Assembly: GCF_036924535.1 (NCBI RefSeq)
Contig: NZ_JAZHRT010000001.1
Coordinates: 7,564,001-7,628,000 of the forward strand
Direction: 5' to 3'
DNA: 64,000 nucleotides
From: Bradyrhizobium sp. AZCC 2262
GTDB taxonomy: Bacteria; Pseudomonadota; Alphaproteobacteria; Rhizobiales; Xanthobacteraceae
Shown: piece after piece, positions 1 through 9,188 of the stretch
Numbering within the stretch: position 1 is the first letter of the stretch
How the letters are laid out: every line of letters starts with the position of its first letter
Notes under the pieces: generated by a model
Told to the model about the DNA's origin: nothing
The model's database searches: none
Seen by the model: only the letters and a program-made list of their open reading frames with translations
Position numbers and translations under genes: made by a program

Positions 1-960
1 TGCCCGATCTCGTTTTCCGTAGCCCAGGCCGACAAGGCGCCGCGACGCTGGCGCCAGACGATGGACACCATCAATGAAGCCGCGGCCCGTGGGCTGTCGA
101 TCACGACACAGATTGCCGCGCGTCCCGTCGGGCTGCTGCTTGGGCTCGAATTGTCGCGCAACCCGTTCCAGACCCATCCGAGCTATCGCGCGATCGCCAA
201 GCTGCCACTGGCCGAGCGGCTGACGCATTTGCGCCGGCCCGAAGTGCGCGCCGCCATCCTGAGCGAGACGGCGACGGCGACCGACGACCCGCTGTTCTTC
301 CGGCCGAACTACGACAAGATGTATCTGCTCGGTAATCCCCCGGACTACGAGCAGCTGCCGGAAAATGCGCTTGGCCCGCAAGCCCGCCGCCAAGGTCGGC
401 AGCCGGAAGAACTCGCCTACGACGCGATGCTGACGGACGAGGGCCGCGGCATGCTCTACGTGCCGTTCCTGAATTATGCCGACGGCAACCTCGATGCCGT
501 GCACGAGATGCTTCGCGAACCCAGCGCCGTGCCGGGCCTCTCCGACGGCGGCGCGCATTGCGGCATCATCTGCGACGCCAGCTTCCCGACCTATCTATTG
601 ACGCACTGGACGCGTGACCGCAGCCGCGGCGAGAAACTGTCGATCCCGTTCGTGGTGGCGGCGCAGTCGCGCAAGACCGCGCTCTCGGTCGGCCTCTACG
701 ATCGCGGCGTGATCGCGCCCGGTTTCAAGGCCGACGTCAACGTGATCGACTATGATCGCCTGCACCTGCATCCGCCAAAAGTGCATTACGACCTGCCGGT
801 CGGCGGCCGCCGCCTGATGCAACAGGTCGACGGCTACGAGGCCACCATCGTCTCCGGGGTGGTGACGCAGCGCGGCGGCAAGGCCACCGGCGCGCGTCCG
901 GGCAAACTGGTGCGCGGCACGCAAGGCAGCAAGACCGAGTTCGGCGCGGCGGCGAGCTAG
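1..960 (+). CDS. N-acyl-D-amino-acid deacylase-type amidohydrolase, C-terminal part (5' truncated by window)
   Basis: The reading frame is open to base 1, so the N-terminal part lies outside the window. The visible ~319 residues match the C-terminal half of the amidohydrolase-3/D-aminoacylase family. There is an SDGGAH motif around bases 541-560, the loop that carries a metal/active-site Asp in this family, and a GVIAPGFKADVNVID stretch near 706-750, the typical return to the small beta-sandwich domain. Known members hydrolyse N-acyl-D-amino acids or related cyclic amides using zinc. The exact substrate cannot be told, because the N-terminal metal ligands are not visible. The first ATG of the visible frame (61) is internal and not the gene start. 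Confidence 0.85.
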   Translation, partial: CPISFSVAQADKAPRRWRQTMDTINEAAARGLSITTQIAARPVGLLLGLELSRNPFQTHPSYRAIAKLPLAERLTHLRRPEVRAAILSETATATDDPLFFRPNYDKMYLLGNPPDYEQLPENALGPQARRQGRQPEELAYDAMLTDEGRGMLYVPFLNYADGNLDAVHEMLREPSAVPGLSDGGAHCGIICDASFPTYLLTHWTRDRSRGEKLSIPFVVAAQSRKTALSVGLYDRGVIAPGFKADVNVIDYDRLHLHPPKVHYDLPVGGRRLMQQVDGYEATIVSGVVTQRGGKATGARPGKLVRGTQGSKTEFGAAAS

Positions 961-1131
961 CTACACTGCCCGTTCATGCGGGTCATTAATCTTGCCAAGG
1001 TAACTGCCTTAGGCCGGTTAGGGAGTCAATTTTCCTCCCGAAACGAGGTCCTGATTTCTTCCATTTGCGAAGCAATGGAGAATACAGCGCTCTTGCGAGG
1101 TTCGGGGCATCTCGACCGGGCTTTAAAAGCT
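961..1131. other. intergenic, no gene seen
   Basis: About 170 bases lie between the amidohydrolase stop and the convergent metallophosphoesterase stop. A short plus-strand reading frame begins at 976 but has no recognisable ribosome site and no recognisable protein. I see no strong terminator hairpin. Confidence 0.4.
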
Positions 1132-2343
1132 TCATGTCACGCTGTGATCCGAAATACCGATCGTGACTTTATCAAATGGCTTCTTCACACCGTCGGTGGT
1201 CTCCGTCATCGCAATGACGAGCTGCGTGGCGGTAGCCGTTACGGTCAGGTAGCCAAACCCCCTTAGTGATTTTTCGAAGATTGTTTCGCCCATATGTTGC
1301 CCGTTAGCCGCGACTACGGTTGACGCCGCGTGTCCACCGCAGCCTGCTACAACATAGGGTATTTGCACCGGCGCGCCGCCCAAGCTGGCGGTTCGCGTGT
1401 AGCGCTGATAGTTATGCGAGTGACCAGCCAGCATCGCGTGCGGCGCGACGCCGGCGGCGATGCAGATATTGTCAATCTGGGTGAGCATTTCCTTGCTCGG
1501 ACTGTGTCCTCCGGAACTGAAGGGAGGATGGTGCGTCGCGATCACAAGCGCTTTCTTGTCCCCGGATTGCTTGAGGCCCTTCAGGGTCTTTGTCAGCCAT
1601 TTGATCTGCCGGTCATCCCCGCCTGCGCCCAGCAGATTTCCGGGACCTTCAGCGATATTGGAATAGAGGCCAATGACGTTCACGAAGGGCGCCGACAACA
1701 TCCAGTAGACCCCGGGCTGCGTCATCGTCTCCCGGAATATGCGGACATCCGCCGCGATACTGGGGACGACCGCCCTTGGGGCACAAAAATTGGCGAGGAA
1801 TTCCCGCAGCGACACCGGATCCGTGCCCTTGAACGTCTCACCGTCATGATTGCCGGGAATCGCGATGATCTTTCCGGGATATTTCATATAGGGGCGATAG
1901 AACTCGTCGCGATACAATTTGGCCTTGTCATGCCCGTAAATCACGTCTCCCAGATGAATGAGCAACGCGGGACTTTTTCCCGGGTTTGCCGGGTCGTAAT
2001 CTTCCTTCATCGCGTCGGACACGTGCTCCTGCGGCACGATGTCTCCTCCAGCCCGGCCGGAATCGCCGATGGCGTGAAGCTTGATGGCACCGGCATGTTG
2101 GATTTCGGTGACTCCCGGCTGACCTATGATGTCCTTCAAGTCTATGACCGGGTCGCGGGTGGGCGGAGGAATGCGACCCAGTTTTTGCGCAGCGAACGCT
2201 GCCATGCTCCTCGTGTTTGTCGCCGAACTGACGTTTCGCGCCGCAACGGGCGTCGTTGTGAAGAACGGCTGGGCAAATCGCAACGGCGTTACCTTCCCAC
2301 CGCGCGGCTTGCCCGCCTTTGATGAACCTGCCTTCTTGGCCAT
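1132..2343 (-). CDS. calcineurin-like metallophosphoesterase
   Basis: A 403-aa protein with the metallophosphoesterase motif series: an AIGDSGRAGG stretch (D-x-[SG] block), HLGDVIYG (GD block), IPGNHDGE (GNHD block), ATHHPPFS and GHSHNYQRY (GHxH block). These residues bind the dinuclear metal centre. The Lys/Gly-rich N-terminus (MAKKAGSSKAGKPRGGK) is not a signal peptide, so a cytoplasmic protein is likely. I chose the ATG at 2343 because GGGAGA sits just upstream. A longer frame to 2487 would translate a 15-bp tandem repeat and is unlikely. The gene stands alone, convergent with the amidohydrolase. The substrate is unknown; purple-acid-phosphatase-like activity is one possibility. Confidence 0.85.
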   Translation of the reverse strand: MAKKAGSSKAGKPRGGKVTPLRFAQPFFTTTPVAARNVSSATNTRSMAAFAAQKLGRIPPPTRDPVIDLKDIIGQPGVTEIQHAGAIKLHAIGDSGRAGGDIVPQEHVSDAMKEDYDPANPGKSPALLIHLGDVIYGHDKAKLYRDEFYRPYMKYPGKIIAIPGNHDGETFKGTDPVSLREFLANFCAPRAVVPSIAADVRIFRETMTQPGVYWMLSAPFVNVIGLYSNIAEGPGNLLGAGGDDRQIKWLTKTLKGLKQSGDKKALVIATHHPPFSSGGHSPSKEMLTQIDNICIAAGVAPHAMLAGHSHNYQRYTRTASLGGAPVQIPYVVAGCGGHAASTVVAANGQHMGETIFEKSLRGFGYLTVTATATQLVIAMTETTDGVKKPFDKVTIGISDHSVT

Positions 2344-2393
2344 TTGAATTCTCTCCCGGAACAGGATTTTCGAGCTGTAGCACCCGCCATGGA

Positions 2394-2434
2394 CCTGAAA
2401 ATTATGGTCTTGAAAATTATGGTCCTGAAAATAT
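2394..2434. repeat. 15-bp tandem repeat upstream of the metallophosphoesterase
   Basis: The unit CTGAAAATTATGGTC occurs about 2.7 times (second copy CTTGAAAATTATGGTC-like, third partial), 50-90 bp upstream of the chosen start. It lies in the probable 5' leader or promoter. Its AT content is well above that of the flanks. Confidence 0.8.
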
Positions 2435-2746
2435 TGCCCACCAGCCTGCCGAGGCACCGCTGAACGGGCCGCAATTTCGGCAGTCAACTTCTCCGCCGAA
2501 GCAAATCCGCGTCAGCACCCTCGGAGCAGAAAAAACGTCATGGATCGGAAGCGCGCGCCTCCGGCTCATTCATTCAAGCGCCGAAGCGATCCAATACTGC
2601 AACCCTTGATTGATAACTCGATCTTGCGGTAATGTCTAGGACGGCATGGCGCGATCAACCGGCGGAAAATGTCGGCTGTACATCTCGAGCGGAATGGACG
2701 CTGTTCGATCAGGCCATCGGGCGCCGGCCAGCAGCGAGTGCCAAGT
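2435..2746. other. intergenic, no gene seen
   Basis: About 310 bases between the tandem repeat upstream of the phosphoesterase and the 3' end of the GST gene. Only short frames without ribosome sites are present, and no repeat family or RNA gene is recognised. The promoter of the phosphoesterase probably lies at its left end. Confidence 0.4.
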
Positions 2747-3397
2747 TCAGGCCATACGCACCGGCAGCCGCGAGCCCACCGGCATCAGTTCGTAGGGCGG
2801 TTGCCAGCCCGGTAGCGCCGCGAGGCGCTCGCGCCAGGCATGGAGCGCCGGAAAATCCGCCGCGATGTCGAAGCCGGTTTCCTCCTTGGGGTAATACACA
2901 TATCCCGCCAGGGAAAAATCCACGATGGTCGGCTTGTCGCCGAGCATGAAGGCGCGATCGGCGAGATGTTTTTCGGCGATTGCGAAGCTCGCTTCAGTGC
3001 GCGAGCGCAGGAACGACAGGATGGCCGGATGCACCGGCTCCGGCATGAATGACCTCTGAAACCGGTGCATCGCATGGTTGTTCGTGAACTTGTGATTATC
3101 GAACATGATCCAGCGCAAGGCCTCGTATCGCTGGTCAGCGGCTGGCGCAAACTTGCCGGTGGTTTCCGCGAGCCAGATCAGGATCGCGCCCGACTGCGAC
3201 ATGAGCTGCCCGTCGACTTCGAGCACCGGGACCTCGCCCATCGCGTTCGTAGTTGCCCGCCAGCCTGGATCGCGGGTCTGGCCGCCGGCAAAATCCACCC
3301 CCACCGGCTCCCAGTCGAGGCCGGCGCAATTCATATAGAGCGCCAGCTTGTACGAGTTGCCGGAGGCGCCAATGCAATGAAGCCGGTAGCGCGCCAT
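2747..3397 (-). CDS. glutathione S-transferase family protein
   Basis: A 216-aa protein of normal GST length. The N-terminal thioredoxin-like half contains the GEVPVLEVDG segment with the cis-Pro and the QSGAIL segment that binds the gamma-glutamyl part of glutathione. The C-terminal half is the all-helical domain (ADRAFMLGDKPTIVDFSLAGYVYY, carrying the N-capping S/T-x-x-D motif). The start is 4 bp after the stop of the upstream MFS gene on the same strand, so the two are probably co-transcribed and translationally coupled. The family conjugates glutathione to electrophiles or acts as isomerase or dehalogenase. The substrate is unknown. Confidence 0.9.
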   Translation of the reverse strand: MARYRLHCIGASGNSYKLALYMNCAGLDWEPVGVDFAGGQTRDPGWRATTNAMGEVPVLEVDGQLMSQSGAILIWLAETTGKFAPAADQRYEALRWIMFDNHKFTNNHAMHRFQRSFMPEPVHPAILSFLRSRTEASFAIAEKHLADRAFMLGDKPTIVDFSLAGYVYYPKEETGFDIAADFPALHAWRERLAALPGWQPPYELMPVGSRLPVRMA

Positions 3398-3401
3398 TAC
3401 G

Positions 3402-4676
3402 TCACGCGAACTTCGGCTCTACCACCGTCTCACCCATCAGCCTTGCGCGCTCGGTGTTCGGCCAGAGCAGCAGCAGCCCGAGCAGCCCCGACGCCGCCAT
3501 CACCACCGCGTTGATGGTGAAGCCGGTCATGTAGCCGTCGAGCGGCACCGCCGCATTCTGGATCACGACGCCCATCACCGACGGCGCAATCATCCCCGCC
3601 AGCGTATAGATCGCGCCATAGATCGCGATCACGGCGCCGCGCTGCCGGACCGGCGTGAATTCGCCGAGCATCGGCGGGCACACGACGTAGATCGATCCGC
3701 ACAGCCCGGAGCCGACCACGAGGAACGCGATCTGCAACCCTGCACCGTCGACATGCGGCATCACCGCAAGGATCAATCCACCAATGATCAGCGGAACAGA
3801 TCCGAGCACGCCGCGCGCGCCGCGCGTGGTGTAGCCACGCGTCAACATCACCTGCGATATCCACCCCGTCAGCAGCACGATGGCCGCGCCGAACACCCAG
3901 GGCAGAACGGAAATCCAGCCCGCGTCCTTTTGCGAGAAACCTAATCCCTTGACGATGAACGGCGTGAACCAGGTCAATCCGAGCGACAGCGCCCAATAGG
4001 CGCCGAAGGTCGCGGCGCAACAGCCGATAAACGTCCGCGAGGTCAGAAGCTGGAAATAGGGAACGCGCGGATCGGCGGTGGCCATCGCAACCGTTTGCAC
4101 CAGCGGGCCCTCTTTGCCCATCACGAGCCATGCCACGGTCCACATCAGGCCGACCACGCCGAGCGCGCCGAACGCATAGTGCCAGCTATGATTGACGATG
4201 ATCCAGTTCAGCGCCGGCACCGCGAGGATCACGCCGAACGCCGAGCCCTGCGAGAGAATGGCGGTGGGGAGCGTTCGCTTCTCGTCGGGAAACCATTTGT
4301 AGATCGCATGCGCCGCCACCGAGAACGCGGGTCCCTCGCCAGCGCCGAGGATGATGCGGCTGATCAGGAGCGTGGTGAAGCTGACGGTGCCGACCATCGG
4401 AAACTGCGCCAGCGACCAGATCACCGCCATCACGAGCAGCACCCAGCGGGTGTCGATGCGGTTGACGATGAAGCCGACGACGATGGCCGAAATCGAAAAC
4501 AGGAAGAAGAACGACGAGCCGAGGAAGCCGAACTGCTCCGGCGAAAGCTTCAGCTCGTCCATGATCGGCGCACCGGCAAGGCCGACCACGATCTTGTCGG
4601 CAAAATTCACCAGCATGAACAGGAACAGCAGGAAGGTGATTTTCCAGGCACCCTTCGGCGTCGGTTGCGCGGTCAT
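3402..4676 (-). CDS. MFS transporter (ACS-like)
   Basis: A 424-aa protein with about 12 hydrophobic segments typical of the major facilitator superfamily. Loop 2-3 has NRIDTRW, and helix 4-5 has the RIILGAGEGPAF stretch characteristic of anion:cation symporter (phthalate/glucarate/tartrate-type) transporters. It probably imports an organic acid. It is the first gene of a two-gene minus-strand unit with the GST. The start at 4676 is the first Met before TAQPTPKGAWKITF. The substrate cannot be inferred. Confidence 0.85.
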   Translation of the reverse strand: MTAQPTPKGAWKITFLLFLFMLVNFADKIVVGLAGAPIMDELKLSPEQFGFLGSSFFFLFSISAIVVGFIVNRIDTRWVLLVMAVIWSLAQFPMVGTVSFTTLLISRIILGAGEGPAFSVAAHAIYKWFPDEKRTLPTAILSQGSAFGVILAVPALNWIIVNHSWHYAFGALGVVGLMWTVAWLVMGKEGPLVQTVAMATADPRVPYFQLLTSRTFIGCCAATFGAYWALSLGLTWFTPFIVKGLGFSQKDAGWISVLPWVFGAAIVLLTGWISQVMLTRGYTTRGARGVLGSVPLIIGGLILAVMPHVDGAGLQIAFLVVGSGLCGSIYVVCPPMLGEFTPVRQRGAVIAIYGAIYTLAGMIAPSVMGVVIQNAAVPLDGYMTGFTINAVVMAASGLLGLLLLWPNTERARLMGETVVEPKFA

Positions 4677-4937
4677 GGCTGGTTTCCCCGTTTATCTTTG
4701 CTGGCTCTGTAGGATCGGCCGGTTCCAATGGTACAAGGGGGGTCGCGGGCAAGGCAACCCGGATTTTTCCGTGAAGCGCCCGCAACGCAACTGCGGCTGC
4801 CAGGGCGGGCGCGTGCCATAACCGGATCACGATCACGTCGCGGCGCGATTGAGGCCGTGATCCCGGGCACGTGCCCTGATATGTTGCACGCCATCACGTC
4901 AGGGGATTTTCATGGTCAGATCAGTCCATCGTCGCGC
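4677..4937. other. divergent promoter region, no gene seen
   Basis: About 260 bases between the divergent MFS and ABC-exporter genes. The ABC ATPase frame is open back to 4728, but the alignable protein begins at about 4938. No clear ribosome site supports an earlier start. Confidence 0.4.
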
Positions 4938-5624
4938 ATGACCAACGGCAATCCCAGCGTGACCGGCCAGGTGCTTCACGTGACCGGCCTGACCAAGAGC
5001 TACCGCGCGGCCGGCGAAGAAGTCGCAGTGCTGCGCGGGGTGAACCTGACGGTCGCAGCCGGCGAGAGCGTCGCGCTGACGGGTGAATCCGGCAGCGGCA
5101 AGAGTACGCTCTTGCACTTGATCGCTGGCCTTGATGCGGCCGATGGCGGCGAGATCAGGCTGGCCGATGCACAGGTTTCCGAACTCAGCGACGCCGGGCG
5201 CGCGGAATTGCGCCGTGACCGGCTCGGCCTGGTGTTTCAGCAATTCAACCTGATTCCGAGTCTCACGGTGGAGGACAATCTCGTCTTCCAGTCGCGCATT
5301 GCCGGCCGTCACGATCCGGCCTGGCACCACGAACTGGTGGAGCGGCTCGGACTCGGCAATTTCCTCAAACGCTATCCCGAGCAATTGTCCGGCGGCCAGC
5401 AGCAGCGCGTCGCGATCGGCCGGGCACTGGCGGTAAAGCCGCTGCTGCTGCTGGCGGACGAGCCGACCGGCAATCTCGACGAGGATACCGCGGACGAGGT
5501 GCTGGCGCTGGCGCGCGATCTGGTGGCGCGCAGCGGCTGCGGTTTTCTGATGGTGACCCACAGCGAAAGGCTTGCCGCCACGCTCGACCGGAAGGTCAAC
5601 CTCCATGCCGGGGTGATCGCGTGA
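4938..5624 (+). CDS. ABC transporter ATP-binding protein (LolD/MacB/AttE-like)
   Basis: A 228-aa single-domain ATPase with Walker A GESGSGKST, Q-loop FQQFNLIPSLTVEDN, signature LSGGQQQR, Walker B LLLLADEPT and a switch His in MVTHSERLA. The FQQFNLIPSLT stretch is typical of the LolD/MacB (export or extraction) branch rather than of importers. The start codon is the ATG before TNGNPSVTGQ; an ATG at 4881 is also in frame. The stop overlaps the next gene's GTG, so ATPase and permease are translationally coupled. It powers the FtsX-type permease encoded next. Confidence 0.88.
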   Translation: MTNGNPSVTGQVLHVTGLTKSYRAAGEEVAVLRGVNLTVAAGESVALTGESGSGKSTLLHLIAGLDAADGGEIRLADAQVSELSDAGRAELRRDRLGLVFQQFNLIPSLTVEDNLVFQSRIAGRHDPAWHHELVERLGLGNFLKRYPEQLSGGQQQRVAIGRALAVKPLLLLADEPTGNLDEDTADEVLALARDLVARSGCGFLMVTHSERLAATLDRKVNLHAGVIA

Positions 5625-8083
5625 AGCGCGCGCTGTGGACGCTGGCCGTATTGCTGAGCCATTGGCGGCGGCATCCGATGCAGCTTGCGACCTTGCTGAT
5701 CGGACTGATCTCGGCGACCGCGCTATGGAGCGGCGTGCAGGCGCTCAATCAGCAGGCACGTACCTCCTACGATCGCGCCGCAGCCACGTTTGGCGGCACC
5801 CGCACCGCCATGCTGGTCGCCCGCAGCGGCGCGAGCTTTCCGCAAAAACTCTTCGTCGATTTGCGCCGCGCCGGCTGGCCGGTCTCGCCGGTGCTCGAAG
5901 GCCGGATCCAGATCGAGGGACGCTCGTTCCGGCTGTTGGGCATCGAACCGGTGACGTTGCCCGCGGAAGTCGGCAACGCGCCTGCGATCGGCAAGGCGGA
6001 TCTGCAATCCTTCATGACGCCGCCGGGCGCGATGCTGGTGGCGCCGGAAACGCTTTCCGACCTCAAGCTCGCGGAGGGCGCCCGCCCGGAGGCCAATGGC
6101 GGCGCGTTGCTGCCGCCGCTTCGCGTGCAGTCCAATCTCGTGCCCGGCGTATTGGTCGTCGACATCGGCATCGCGCAGAACCTCCTCAAAATGCCGGATC
6201 AACTCTCACGCCTCCTGATCGGCAAGACGGCGGGCAGGCGCGCGCCGCTTGAAAGCATTGCCGGCGACAGGCTTCGCCTGATCGTATCAGATGCGGAGAC
6301 CGACCTCGAACGCCTCACCGACAGTTTTCACCTGAACCTGACCGCGTTCGGGCTGCTGTCGTTCTTTGTCGGACTGTTCATCGTCAATTCGGCGATCGGG
6401 CTTGCGTTCGAACAGCGGCTGCCGGTGCTGCGGACCTTGCGCGCCTGCGGCGTCTCGGCGCGGATGCTCAACGGCGTGCTGGTGCTCGAGCTGGTGTCGC
6501 TGGCGCTGATCGCAGGGCTGATGGGTCTCGTGTGCGGCTACTTCATCGCCGGCGCGTTGCTGCCCGATGTCGCCGCCTCGCTGCGCGGGCTCTACGGCGC
6601 GCAGATTCCGGGACACCTGACGCTCAAGCCGCAATGGTGGATTGCCGGCATCGCCATCAGCATTCTGGGCGCGCTCGCTGCGGCCGCCGCCAGCCTGACC
6701 AAGGCGCTACGTCTGCCGCTGCTCGCGACCGCCCAGCCCTTCGCGTGGCAACAGGCGCAGCGGCGCTGGCTGACCTACCAGAGCGCGCTGGCGCTCGCGG
6801 CGTTCGCGGCGGCGGCGTGCCTGCTCTGGTTCGGTGATTCCCTGATTTCGGGCTTTGCCGTGCTCGCGGCGCTGATGCTCGGCGCGGCGCTGATCCTGCC
6901 GATGTTTCTGGAATTCATGCTGTCGCTCGGTCAGCGCTATGCGCGAGCCCCGGTCAGCGTCTGGTTCTGGGCCGACAGCCGCCAGCAGCTCTCCGGGCTG
7001 TCGCTCGCCTTGATGGCCCTATTGCTTGCGCTTGCCGTCAATGTCGGCGTCTCCACCATGGTCGAGAGTTTCAGCCGCACCTTTCTGGTCTGGCTCGACG
7101 GGCGGCTGGCGGCGGACGTCTATGTCAATGCGGCCAACGACGCACAGGCGGTCGAGATCAAGGCGTGGCTGCGCGAGCGCCCCGAGGTCGAGGCGGTGCT
7201 GCCGGGCGGCCGCGCCGATACGCAATTGGCGGGGGCGCCGATCGAGGTACTGGGCCTGCCCGATCACGCCACCTATCGCGACAACTGGCCACTGCTGCAG
7301 TCGACTGAGGATGCCTGGATCAAGCTTCGTCCCGGCAATGCGGCGCTTGTCAGCGAACAGCTGGCGCGGCGGCTGCGCCTCTCCGTCGGCGACCGCATCG
7401 AAGTCCCCGCGTCAGGCGGAAACTGGACGCTCGACGTGGTCGGCATCTATGCTGATTACGGCAATCCCAAGGGCCAGATCGCGGTGAATTTTGCCGCGCT
7501 GACGCGGCGGTTTCCGGAAGTGCCACTCACGCGCATGGGATTGCGGGTTGCCTCGCCCAAGATACCGGCGCTGATCTCGGCATTGCAGGAAAAATTTGCG
7601 CTCGACGACCGCAATGTCGCCGATCAGGCGACGATGAAGGCGGAATCGACCCGGATCTTCAACCGTACCTTTTCAGTGACCGCCGCACTGAACGCATTCA
7701 CGCTCGGCGTCGCCGGCGTCGCGCTGCTGACGAGCCTGCTGACGCTTGCCAATTCCCGGCTGCCGCAACTGGCGCCGCTATGGGCGATCGGCATCACGCG
7801 GCGGCAGCTCGCGGCGATCGAACTTCTCAAGACGATGTCGGTGGCGCTGATCACCACCATCTTCGCGCTTCCGCTCGGTCTGCTGGTCGCGTGGTGTCTG
7901 CTTGCGGTCGTCAACGTCAAGGCGTTCGGCTGGCGGTTACCGTTTCACGTCTTTCCGCTGCAACTGCTGTGGCTGACCGGCGTCGCGATGGCGGCGGCGC
8001 TTGCCGCATCTGCGCTCCCCGTCATCAGGCTGGCGCGCATGCAGCCGGCAAGCCTGATCAGGATCTTCGCCAATGAAAGGTAG
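5621..8083 (+). CDS. FtsX-like ABC transporter permease (AttF/AttG-like, duplicated FtsX domains)
   Basis: An 820-aa membrane protein starting at GTG 5621, inside the ATPase stop (GTGA overlap). It has a TM helix near residues 20-35, a periplasmic region, a first FtsX core of several helices (residues ~245-365), additional helices at ~390-440 and ~465-485, a second periplasmic domain (~500-680) and a terminal FtsX core (~690-815). This double-FtsX layout is seen in the AttG/YbbP-type permeases that work with LolD-like ATPases. Such systems move lipids or hydrophobic molecules from the inner membrane, or act as mechanotransmitters. The next gene, an AttH-like secreted protein, overlaps its end by 11 bp, so the three form one operon. 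Confidence 0.88.
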   Translation: MKRALWTLAVLLSHWRRHPMQLATLLIGLISATALWSGVQALNQQARTSYDRAAATFGGTRTAMLVARSGASFPQKLFVDLRRAGWPVSPVLEGRIQIEGRSFRLLGIEPVTLPAEVGNAPAIGKADLQSFMTPPGAMLVAPETLSDLKLAEGARPEANGGALLPPLRVQSNLVPGVLVVDIGIAQNLLKMPDQLSRLLIGKTAGRRAPLESIAGDRLRLIVSDAETDLERLTDSFHLNLTAFGLLSFFVGLFIVNSAIGLAFEQRLPVLRTLRACGVSARMLNGVLVLELVSLALIAGLMGLVCGYFIAGALLPDVAASLRGLYGAQIPGHLTLKPQWWIAGIAISILGALAAAAASLTKALRLPLLATAQPFAWQQAQRRWLTYQSALALAAFAAAACLLWFGDSLISGFAVLAALMLGAALILPMFLEFMLSLGQRYARAPVSVWFWADSRQQLSGLSLALMALLLALAVNVGVSTMVESFSRTFLVWLDGRLAADVYVNAANDAQAVEIKAWLRERPEVEAVLPGGRADTQLAGAPIEVLGLPDHATYRDNWPLLQSTEDAWIKLRPGNAALVSEQLARRLRLSVGDRIEVPASGGNWTLDVVGIYADYGNPKGQIAVNFAALTRRFPEVPLTRMGLRVASPKIPALISALQEKFALDDRNVADQATMKAESTRIFNRTFSVTAALNAFTLGVAGVALLTSLLTLANSRLPQLAPLWAIGITRRQLAAIELLKTMSVALITTIFALPLGLLVAWCLLAVVNVKAFGWRLPFHVFPLQLLWLTGVAMAAALAASALPVIRLARMQPASLIRIFANER

Positions 8084-9158
8084 CGGCACGATCACCCGCC
8101 GCGCCTTCATCGGCGGCACGCTGCTCGCAGGACTCGGCGGCAAGGCGCTCGCGCAAGGCTTCGCCGGGCTTGGCGAAAGCGCGGATGGATTTGCGTCGGT
8201 CGTGCCCGGCAGGACATTCGCATTTCCCGCCGACCACGGGCCGCATCCGGAATTTCGCATCGAGTGGTGGTATGTGACGGCCAATCTCGCAGACAGCAGC
8301 GGCGCGGCCTATGGCGCTCAATGGACGCTGTTTCGCCAGGCGATTGCGGCGGGCGGCCCGCAGGAGGGCTGGGCCAACCAGCAAATCTGGATGGGCCATG
8401 CCGCCGTCACCCGCGCCGATACCCATCGCGTCGCCCAAGCGTTCGCGCGCGGCGGGATCGGGCAGGCCGGCGTCGATGCAAAGCCGTTTCACGCCTTGAT
8501 CGATGCCTGGGAGATGCGTGGGCTCGAGCCTGTCAACGACGACAATATCGCACCCTGTGAGCTGAAAGCATCGGGTGCCGATTTCAGCTACGCGCTGCGC
8601 CTCGACGCGGATCGCCCGCTGGTGCTGCAGGGCGACGGCGGCTACAGTCGCAAATCGCTGCGCGAACAGGCCTCCTATTATTACAGCCAGCCGCATTATA
8701 CGGCGAAGGGCATTCTCACCATTGACGACACGCCTGTCGACGTCACCGGGTTGGCCTGGCTCGATCGCGAGTGGAGCAGCCAGCCGCTGGCCGCCGATCA
8801 AAGCGGATGGGACTGGCTCTCGCTGCATTTCAACGCGGGCGACAAATTGATGCTGTACCGGATGCGCCAGACCGACGGCCAGCATTACGGCTCCGGCAAA
8901 TGGATTGCGCCCGACGGCACCGCCGAAATACTCGGCTCCGAAGACATCGTCATGACCCCGCTGACCGTCACGGAGATCGAAGGACGCAAGATCCCGACGG
9001 CATGGCGCATCGCGATTGCGAAAATGGCGCTGGCGATCGAATGCAGGCCGCTCAATCCGAGGAGCTGGATGGGCACCAGCTTTCCCTATTGGGAAGGCCC
9101 GATCCGCTTTGCAGGCAGTCATACGGGGATGGGCTATCTGGAAATGACGGGCTATTAA
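8073..9158 (+). CDS. AttH/CrtC-like lipocalin-fold secreted protein
   Basis: A 361-aa protein with a twin-arginine-like N-terminus (TRRAFIGGTLLAGLGGKALAQ, predicted cleavage after ALA). It then shows the FAFPADHGPHPEFRIEWWYVTANL block diagnostic of the AttH/CrtC (carotenoid 1,2-hydratase-like, lipocalin-type) superfamily. Further on are QASYYYSQPHYTAKG and a GLAWLDREWSSQPL stretch, also typical. AttH homologues sit beside AttE/F/G ABC genes in Agrobacterium, and that arrangement is reproduced here. True carotenoid hydratase activity is not implied. The start at 8073 lies inside the permease gene. Confidence 0.88.
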   Translation: MKGSGTITRRAFIGGTLLAGLGGKALAQGFAGLGESADGFASVVPGRTFAFPADHGPHPEFRIEWWYVTANLADSSGAAYGAQWTLFRQAIAAGGPQEGWANQQIWMGHAAVTRADTHRVAQAFARGGIGQAGVDAKPFHALIDAWEMRGLEPVNDDNIAPCELKASGADFSYALRLDADRPLVLQGDGGYSRKSLREQASYYYSQPHYTAKGILTIDDTPVDVTGLAWLDREWSSQPLAADQSGWDWLSLHFNAGDKLMLYRMRQTDGQHYGSGKWIAPDGTAEILGSEDIVMTPLTVTEIEGRKIPTAWRIAIAKMALAIECRPLNPRSWMGTSFPYWEGPIRFAGSHTGMGYLEMTGY

Positions 9159-9188
9159 GCGCTCGCACGAAACAGGGGAATTTCAGCG

